Of a stretch of 18,022 nucleotides of DNA, positions 13,215 through 18,022 are shown piece after piece (within the stretch, counting starts at the first letter, position 1; each line of letters opens with the position of its first letter). The notes beneath the pieces were generated by a model. That model was not told where the DNA came from. It was given only the letters and a program-made list of their open reading frames with translations, and made no database searches. Both the position numbers and the translations under genes were made by a program. The DNA is from JANXQE01 sp035651635 (GTDB taxonomy: Bacteria; Verrucomicrobiota; Verrucomicrobiia; Limisphaerales; UBA8199), in assembly GCA_035651635.1 (NCBI GenBank), contig DASRFK010000119.1, positions 1 through 18,022 on the forward strand, in the 5' to 3' direction.

Positions 13215-14013
13215 CCCGTCCCGCGAGCGCTTTCCACGCTCGTCCAAGTATAATCCGGAGTGGGTCACCGACAGTGCCAGCGGCGGCGCCAACTCACTCT
13301 GGTTGACCGAATGGCTCTGTACCGCGCTTGACCTCAAACCAGGCATGCGCGTCCTCGACCTCGGATGCGGCCGCGCCTCCTCCTCCATCTTTCTCCACCG
13401 CGAATTTAGCGTCCAGGTCTGGGCCGCTGATCTTTGGTTCAGCCCTTCGGAAAACCTCCAGCGTATCCGCGACGCCAAAGTCGATTCCGCTGTCTTCCCC
13501 TTGCACGTCGAAGCGCGCGCACTCCCCTTTGGCGCCGACTTCTTCGATGCCATCCTTAGCATCGACTCCTTCATGTATTACGGCACCGACGACCTTTTCC
13601 TCGGAAACCTCGCGCGCTTTGTGAAGCCGGCCGGCCTCATTGCCATCGCCGGGGCCGGCTTGACGCAGGAAATCGAAGGCCCTCTCCCCGAGCACCTGCG
13701 CCAGTGGTGGGAGCCGAGCTTGTGCTGCCTCCATTCACCCGACTGGTGGCGCCGGCACTGGCAACGCAGCGGCATTGTCGACGTCGAACTCGCCGATGCC
13801 CTGCCCGACGGCTGGCAGACCTGGCTCGAATGGCAGCGAATGAATTACCCGGCGAACCTTCCGGAAATCCAGGCCCTCGAAGCCGATTGCGGCAGGTATC
13901 TCGGTTACGTCCGCACCATTGGCCGCCGCCGGCCCGGAGCGCACCTCGAGGAGCCCATCGTCTCGTTCCCATCTCAGTACATCAAAAAACCACTCCTCCC
14001 CGACCTCCATTAA
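13192..14013 (+). CDS. Class I SAM-dependent methyltransferase
   Basis: 273 residues with a Rossmann-type SAM-binding core: motif I 'VLDLGCGRASS' (54-64) and an acidic residue after strand 2, D80 in 'VWAADLW'. A later 'AILSIDSFMYYG' is followed by 'GPLPEHLRQWWEP' and 'HSPDWWRRHW'. The segment 'KYNPEWVTD...NSLWLTEWL' is what I recognise as the usual N terminus of this methyltransferase subfamily. The GTG at 13192 and the first 8 codons are inside a 64-bp repeat copied 605 bp upstream, so this start may be a replacement for one lost to repeat insertion. No ATG occurs before the conserved core. The substrate is unknown; sugar or lipid modification is possible from the context. Confidence 0.87.
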   Translation: MKHKPEPNPSRERFPRSSKYNPEWVTDSASGGANSLWLTEWLCTALDLKPGMRVLDLGCGRASSSIFLHREFSVQVWAADLWFSPSENLQRIRDAKVDSAVFPLHVEARALPFGADFFDAILSIDSFMYYGTDDLFLGNLARFVKPAGLIAIAGAGLTQEIEGPLPEHLRQWWEPSLCCLHSPDWWRRHWQRSGIVDVELADALPDGWQTWLEWQRMNYPANLPEIQALEADCGRYLGYVRTIGRRRPGAHLEEPIVSFPSQYIKKPLLPDLH

Positions 14014-14040
14014 AAGAACCCGGACTGGAACAGTTGTTTC

Positions 14041-14152
14041 CCGCAGATTCGGGGCGACCGCAGATAAGAAGCCGTTTTATCAGTGTTCATCCGCGGTTGA
14101 CTGCACGGGTACAGCTCCACCGGTTCGTGTTAATTGGTGCAATTCGTGTCTA
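14041..14152. repeat. Degenerate dispersed repeat before the FkbM gene
   Basis: CCGCAGAT occurs at about 14042 and 14060 and is echoed in inverse form as ATCCGCGG near 14090. GATAA/TTATC can form a hairpin at about 14064-14082. It ends with three variants of the word TTCGTGT / TTGGTGC / TTCGTGT (14124-14150). Similar TTCGTGT word runs are common as intergenic filler in this type of genome, and the FkbM start codon lies inside it. Confidence 0.5.
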
Positions 14153-15015
14153 ACCCGTTCACTCCCTCCTTCGTGTTTCGCCCGGACACCTTCGCGCGCG
14201 CGTGTTGGCGCAAACTCCGGCCGCGGCCCGAGTGTTGCGTCGTTCAAACCGCCTGGGGCGACTCGCTCGAAGTCGAGCCGCGCAAATTCATCGGCGCCGG
14301 TGTGTATATGCGCGGCGTGCACGAACTTTCCATTTGCGAAATCCTCTGGCGCCTGGCAGCTCCCGGCGAACTCGCGGTCGACGTCGGCGCCAACATCGGC
14401 GTCATGACCAGTTTACTTTCCAAACGCGTCGGCCCTCGCGGACGCGTCTTCGCTTTCGAACCCCATCCCCAAACCTTCCGCCGCCTCCAGGAGAACGTTC
14501 GCCGATGGCCCCGGTCCAACGTTTCCTTGTTCGATCGTGCCGTCGCCAACCGCAACGCCACCGCCACCTTGTTTGAACCCGCCGTTTTCCACCTCAACGA
14601 CGGCACCGCTTCGCTCGCACCCGCCAATGGCGTCGGCCAATCATTCCCCGTCGGCACCGTGCGCCTCGACGATATCCTCCCGGCCGCACGATACGGCGTG
14701 CTAAAAATCGATGTCGAAGGCCTCGAACTCGACGTCCTCCACGGCGCCGAGCGCGCCTTGAGCCAGGCGCGCTTCCGCGACGTCGTATTCGAATCCCATT
14801 CGACCTATCCCGGCCCCGCCCACCAATTCCTGCTCGAGCGCGGCTGCCAGGTCTTTGCCATCCAATCCTCCCTGCGCGGACCTCGTCTTATCGAGTTGCC
14901 CGCGCCTTGGCCAGGGCAGGGGAGCGCCGCGGATTACCTGGCCACCATTGACCCTGCCCGCGCCCAAAAACTCATTGCACCTCCCGGCTGGAACGTGCTA
15001 CGAAAAAGCCCGTAG
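14146..15015 (+). CDS. FkbM-family methyltransferase
   Basis: 289 residues from GTG 14146. SAM-binding motif I is 'AVDVGANIGVMTSLL' (about 77-91), followed by 'RVFAFEPHPQTFRRLQENV' (about 100-118). The FkbM hallmark 'LKIDVEGLELDVLHGAE' starts at about 186, and 'FESHS' lies further on. FkbM enzymes are O-methyltransferases; many in polysaccharide loci methylate sugar residues, which is the likely role here, but the acceptor is unknown. In-frame TTG (14134) and GTG (14137) starts are also open. I prefer 14146 because the preceding codons are repeat sequence. The next gene starts 5 nt after the stop, so the two are co-transcribed. Confidence 0.9.
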   Translation: MSNPFTPSFVFRPDTFARACWRKLRPRPECCVVQTAWGDSLEVEPRKFIGAGVYMRGVHELSICEILWRLAAPGELAVDVGANIGVMTSLLSKRVGPRGRVFAFEPHPQTFRRLQENVRRWPRSNVSLFDRAVANRNATATLFEPAVFHLNDGTASLAPANGVGQSFPVGTVRLDDILPAARYGVLKIDVEGLELDVLHGAERALSQARFRDVVFESHSTYPGPAHQFLLERGCQVFAIQSSLRGPRLIELPAPWPGQGSAADYLATIDPARAQKLIAPPGWNVLRKSP

Positions 15016-15020
15016 CCCTA

Positions 15021-15593
15021 ATGAATCTCACGTCCAAATCCTTTGTGCGCGATCCTGCACGAATCCTTTCCATCTTTCTCGGCTTTGCTTGCGCCGCGGC
15101 CCTGTCCAACGCGTCTGTCGCCGCGCAAAACGCCGATCTCAAAGCCATCGCTGGTGTTTGGGTTCCCATCAAAGCCGAGCTCGGCGGCCAACCCATGCCC
15201 CCGGCCGTCCTCAAAACCATTACCCTCAAATGTGGCGAAGGCACCTACGAAGTCACCATCGAAGGCGCGCCCCAGCCCGACATCGGCACCTTCTCCATCG
15301 AGCCCGATGCCAAACCAAAAGGCATGAAAGTCCTCGGCGTCAAGGGTCCCAACGCTGGCAAAACCTTTCCGGCCATTTACGAATTCGATGGCGATTCCCT
15401 GCGCATCTGTTACGACCTTTCCGGCGCAAAAAGGCCCGCCGAGTTCAAGACCACCATTGGAACTCAACTGTACCTTGTGACCTACCAACGCCGGCCTGCC
15501 TCTGTGGCCCCGGGCCGGCCTTTGCCCAGTCGCCCCGCGCCGCAAAAGAATGCCACCTGGCTCGTGCCCGATTTCCCCGTGAAACCTGCCTGA
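15021..15593 (+). CDS. Secreted TIGR03067-domain protein
   Basis: 190 residues. An N-terminal signal peptide ('ILSIFLGFACAAALSNAS', cleavage near 'SVAAQ') is followed by one domain matching the TIGR03067 pattern: 'LKAIAGVWVPIKAELGGQPM', 'GTFSIEPDAKPKGM', 'GPNAGKTFPAIYEFDGDSL' and 'AKRPAEF'. The domain is common in Planctomycetes and Verrucomicrobia, and its function is unknown. The C terminus is proline-rich and basic. ATG at 15021 is 5 nt after the FkbM stop, so the pair form a transcription unit. This is the only plus-strand gene of the polysaccharide block that clearly begins with ATG. Confidence 0.88.
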   Translation: MNLTSKSFVRDPARILSIFLGFACAAALSNASVAAQNADLKAIAGVWVPIKAELGGQPMPPAVLKTITLKCGEGTYEVTIEGAPQPDIGTFSIEPDAKPKGMKVLGVKGPNAGKTFPAIYEFDGDSLRICYDLSGAKRPAEFKTTIGTQLYLVTYQRRPASVAPGRPLPSRPAPQKNATWLVPDFPVKPA

Positions 15594-15595
15594 AA

Positions 15596-16075
15596 GTTTT
15601 GGAGTGCGCCGCTCCGCGGCGCTTTTGGGGGCGAAAGGAACACGAACGAACGGAGAAAGAAAGCCTTCCCACAATCGGTGGGCAATGATCTGTTTCCCTC
15701 GCCCCCGAGGAACGAACGGGGAGAGGGTTGGAGAGAGGGTCATTTCCTGGGCTCATGTCTAAAAGCATGGCCAACGCAATAGCCTCTCCATGAACCATAC
15801 GGACTCCGAAGGTTTTGGAGTGCGCCGCTCCGCGGCGCTTTTGGGGGCGAAAGGAACACGAACGAGCGGAGAAAGGGAGAAGGCGTTCCCACAATCGGTG
15901 CGCACGGTTTGTCTCCCTTGCCCCCGAGGAACGAACGGGGAGAGGGTTGGAGAGAGGGTCAATTCCTGGGTTCATGTCTAAGAACATGGCCAAAGGTAAC
16001 AGCCTCTCCATGAACCGTACGGACTCCGAAGGTTTTGGAGTGCGCCGCTCCGCGGCGCTTTTGGGGGCGAAAGAG
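15596..16075 (+). repeat. Tandem repeat of about 218 bp, 2.2 copies
   Basis: Copies start at 15596, 15812 and 16032 (periods 216 and 220). The third stops after about 42 bp. Each copy begins GTTTTGGAGT and then a perfect 7-bp GCGCCGC/GCGGCGC hairpin with a TCC loop (15606-15622, 15822-15838, 16042-16058), followed by TTTT. This resembles a short intrinsic terminator after the TIGR03067 gene. Further in, CCCTC..CCCC can pair with GGGG..GAGGG around the word GAACGAAC. Open frames here come from the repeat and are not genes. Confidence 0.9.
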
Positions 16076-16120
16076 GGTCGAACGATTTGAGATCTTCCGC
16101 AGGTGATCCGTCGTTCGGTT

Positions 16121-16166
16121 CCAAAAGCGGCGCAAAGCGCCGCACTCCAAGACGCTGGCGCGCCAG
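16121..16166. repeat. Inverted, covarying copy of the GGAGT hairpin, plus a palindrome
   Basis: On the minus strand this reads TTGGAGT, stem GCGGCGC, loop TTT, stem GCGCCGC, then TTTTGG (16121-16150). The flanks are those of the tandem copies, but the two stem arms are swapped, so pairing is kept while sequence differs. It is followed by the 12-bp perfect palindrome CTGGCGCGCCAG at 16155-16166. The rest of 16076-16234 shows no gene. Confidence 0.8.
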
Positions 16167-16234
16167 TCCTGGGGCGGATACCAATACATCGGCCAACGCG
16201 AAACGCGGCTTTCCATCAGCGCAAACCTCTTTAC

Positions 16235-17311
16235 TTGAAAATCCAGATCCTCAGCGAACGCTTTCTCCCCAGTATCGGCGGCATCGAGGCCGTAACGCGC
16301 GTGCTGGCGGAAGCCTTCGTCCGCGCGGGCCATGAAACCACTGTAATCACCCGAGAACACCACTCAGGCGATTCGACGGGCGGCTTAAACGTCTTGCGCT
16401 GTCCCGGGCCCGTGACCCTGCTCAAAACTTATGCTCAAGCCGATGCAATTATCCTTCAAGGCTCGGTGGCGCATCTCGGATGGCCCTTATTTTTCCTGCG
16501 CCGCCCGGCGCTGATGGTTCATCACATGTTTCCTGACGCGCACGGGAGGGGATGCGCGAGGCTATTCCGCGCGAAACTCGCCGCGCGCCTTGCCCACGCC
16601 GCGGTGAGTCATGCCATCGCTCAAAAAGTACCTTGGCCAATAAACGCCGTTCTGCCCAATCCTTATGATGCTCACGTGTTCCGCACCGACTGGAACATTC
16701 GGCGGTCAAAAGATCTCGTTTTCCTTGGCCGCTTGATTCCCGGGAAGGGCGCGCATGTTTTGATCGAGGCGCTGGGAGTTTTACGAAACGGTGCTCGCGG
16801 CCTGAGCGCCACAATCATTGGAGCCGGGCCGGAAAAGGAAGCTTTAGCTGAGCTCGCCCGGAGCCGTGGGTTGTGCCACACGGTGAGGTTTGTTGGTGAA
16901 GTAACGGGCACAGCGCTCGCGCAGTTGCTCAATCAGCATCGGGTCATGGTCGTGCCTTCGCTCGTCGCCGAAGGCTTTGGCATCGTCGCGCTGGAAGGTA
17001 TTGCCTGCGGCTGCGTCATCGTCGGGAGCCAAGCGGGAGGTTTGCCGGAAGCTATCGGGCCGTGCGGCGCAACTTTTTCGACGGGAGACGCCGCCGCGCT
17101 TGCCGCGCTCCTCACAACGATTCTGCCCTCGAATGACGCGCTCGCCGGCTTTCGGGTGCATGCCGCCCGCCACCTGGCGCAACATCGGCCCGACGCCGTT
17201 GCCCAGCGTTACCTTTCCACGCTCGGGAACATGAAGTCCCGGCGCCACTGGCATTCGTCCGCTTATCTCGCCGCAGATTCGCTCCTCCCGCAGCGCTCGA
17301 GGTCAGTGTGA
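16235..17311 (+). CDS. GT4-family glycosyltransferase (GT-B fold)
   Basis: 358 residues starting from TTG 16235, which gives the typical opening 'MKIQILSERFLPSIGGIE' with the glycine loop at 15-17. The open frame extends to 16103, but those extra codons translate the hairpin repeat at 16121-16166. The C-terminal domain has 'GRLIPGKG' (165-172), 'IGAGPEKEAL' (195-204), 'VRFVGEV' (217-223) and E246/E254 of the E-x7-E motif in 'AEGFGIVALEG'. The following 'GGLPEAIG' is also standard. It presumably transfers one sugar of the polysaccharide repeat from a nucleotide-sugar donor at the inner face of the membrane. No Shine-Dalgarno sequence is visible. The next gene begins 65 nt downstream on the same strand. 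Confidence 0.91.
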   Translation: MKIQILSERFLPSIGGIEAVTRVLAEAFVRAGHETTVITREHHSGDSTGGLNVLRCPGPVTLLKTYAQADAIILQGSVAHLGWPLFFLRRPALMVHHMFPDAHGRGCARLFRAKLAARLAHAAVSHAIAQKVPWPINAVLPNPYDAHVFRTDWNIRRSKDLVFLGRLIPGKGAHVLIEALGVLRNGARGLSATIIGAGPEKEALAELARSRGLCHTVRFVGEVTGTALAQLLNQHRVMVVPSLVAEGFGIVALEGIACGCVIVGSQAGGLPEAIGPCGATFSTGDAAALAALLTTILPSNDALAGFRVHAARHLAQHRPDAVAQRYLSTLGNMKSRRHWHSSAYLAADSLLPQRSRSV

Positions 17312-17376
17312 GTGGCGGAGTTCACTAAAGAGAATGAAGACATTTTTATGAGCAGTTCTTCCCAAGTCACCAACCT

Positions 17377-18022
17377 GTGCGATTTGTCGTAGAACAATTG
17401 GGAGCGCGCCGGGATTACGCCGTCCCGATGATCCTGCAACAAGCGGGAATGCTCGAGCGGTTCTACACCGATCTGGCGGGCAATGTGGGGCGCGGTCGTT
17501 GGCTGGCTAAAATCGGCTGCCTGCTGGGCTGCAGAGCCGCCGCGGAACGATTGGCCGGCCGCAGAGTCCCGGATTCACTCAGAGAAAAGACGGTTTGTTT
17601 TGGCGGTATAAAAACCTGGCTCGAGGCAAGCCGCCTGTTCGGAAGGCGCAATCCCGCAAACGCGTTCCGGCGTCAGTTGCGAGTGAGCCAGGCGCTCGGA
17701 CGCTCCATGGCCCGGCGAGGATTTGGCACCGCAACGCACCTTTACTCCATGCTCGGCGAATGCAGTCCCTTGCTGGCAGCCGCAAAGCGGTCCGGGATCA
17801 AGATCGTTACTGAATTCTACATCTTGCTCAGCGCCGAGCGCATTCTCGCGCTGGAACAGCGTGCTTTTCCGCAGTGGGCTCCGCCGCCACCCGACCTGGA
17901 TGCCGTTCGTGCCGAGTTTCCCGACGAGCAAAACGTCATCGCTCGGACCGATTTCGCGCTGTGCCCCTCTGAAGCGGTTCAAGTGGATTTGGAAGAAAAC
18001 TTTGGCTTTGGCAAAGGGCGCG
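17377..18022 (+). CDS. Glycosyltransferase, N-terminal part (runs off the window)
   Basis: 215 codons with no stop before the window end. From GTG 17377 the protein begins 'MRFVVEQLGARRDYAVPMIL' then 'QQAGMLERFYTDL', the opening I associate with a class of GT-B glycosyltransferases in polysaccharide loci. Further on are 'GTATHLYSMLGEC', 'KIVTEFYI' and 'DFALCPSEAVQ', the usual inter-domain region where such enzymes first mention the acceptor-side helix. The C-terminal donor-binding domain, which would confirm the family, is outside the window. An alternative internal ATG at 17428 would cut conserved residues. It follows the previous glycosyltransferase by 65 nt without a visible promoter, so it is probably in the same operon. 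Confidence 0.8.
   Translation, partial: MRFVVEQLGARRDYAVPMILQQAGMLERFYTDLAGNVGRGRWLAKIGCLLGCRAAAERLAGRRVPDSLREKTVCFGGIKTWLEASRLFGRRNPANAFRRQLRVSQALGRSMARRGFGTATHLYSMLGECSPLLAAAKRSGIKIVTEFYILLSAERILALEQRAFPQWAPPPPDLDAVRAEFPDEQNVIARTDFALCPSEAVQVDLEENFGFGKGR

Noticed and set aside
12354..13574. A 406-codon open frame on the minus strand
   Set aside because: It runs antisense through the GxxExxY remnant, several repeat arms, the small hypothetical gene and the start of the methyltransferase. It has no recognisable domain and exists because the repeats lack stops in that frame.
15596..16075. Possible CRISPR array
   Set aside because: The repeating unit is about 218 bp and matches along its length in tandem; there are no short identical repeats with unique spacers and no cas genes.
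16103..16234. Upstream extension of the second glycosyltransferase
   Set aside because: These codons translate the hairpin at 16121-16166, and the GT4 fold begins at 'KIQILSERF'.

Overview
The window looks like part of a Verrucomicrobiota-type chromosome (Limisphaerales/Pedosphaera-like). This is inferred from the high GC, the many families of dispersed intergenic palindromes, a TIGR03067-type secreted protein, a GxxExxY protein, and an exopolysaccharide export operon with a NusG paralogue. No rRNA or marker gene is present to prove the phylum.

Left part (1-2962): an HD-domain phosphohydrolase (+) converges on thiC (-), with a palindromic repeat cluster between their 3' ends. thiC has a clear TPP riboswitch and a good sigma70-type promoter just upstream of it. 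The gap 2963-3421 holds a cluster of hairpin repeats.

Centre left (3422-8263, minus strand): a compact export operon. In transcription order it encodes an outer-membrane beta-barrel protein, a short Wza-type periplasmic/outer-membrane export protein, a Wzc-type chain-length regulator fused to a BY-kinase, and a NusG-family antitermination paralogue. Gaps are 23, 10 and 0 nt. A divergent regulatory region (8264-8735), with an AT-rich stretch and a REPIN-like inverted element, separates it from the plus-strand genes.

Centre and right (8736-18022, plus strand): sugar-assembly genes. These are a Wzx-like flippase overlapping by 4 nt a GT4 glycosyltransferase, then a class I SAM methyltransferase, an FkbM methyltransferase followed closely by a secreted TIGR03067 protein, a second GT4 glycosyltransferase, and a third glycosyltransferase cut by the window end. 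The two halves plausibly make and export one polysaccharide. No Wzy polymerase or initiating sugar-phosphate transferase is in the window.

The region is heavily invaded by repeats. The most striking is a tandem array of units, each a 27-bp-armed hairpin set directly against the ATG of a GxxExxY (PD-(D/E)XK-like) gene. One copy is intact, one is internally deleted, and one is a decayed stub; solitary repeat arms continue to the start of the methyltransferase, whose first codons lie inside a repeat. At least five other palindrome families occupy other gaps, and several show compensatory stem changes between copies. Almost all plus-strand polysaccharide genes begin with GTG or TTG.
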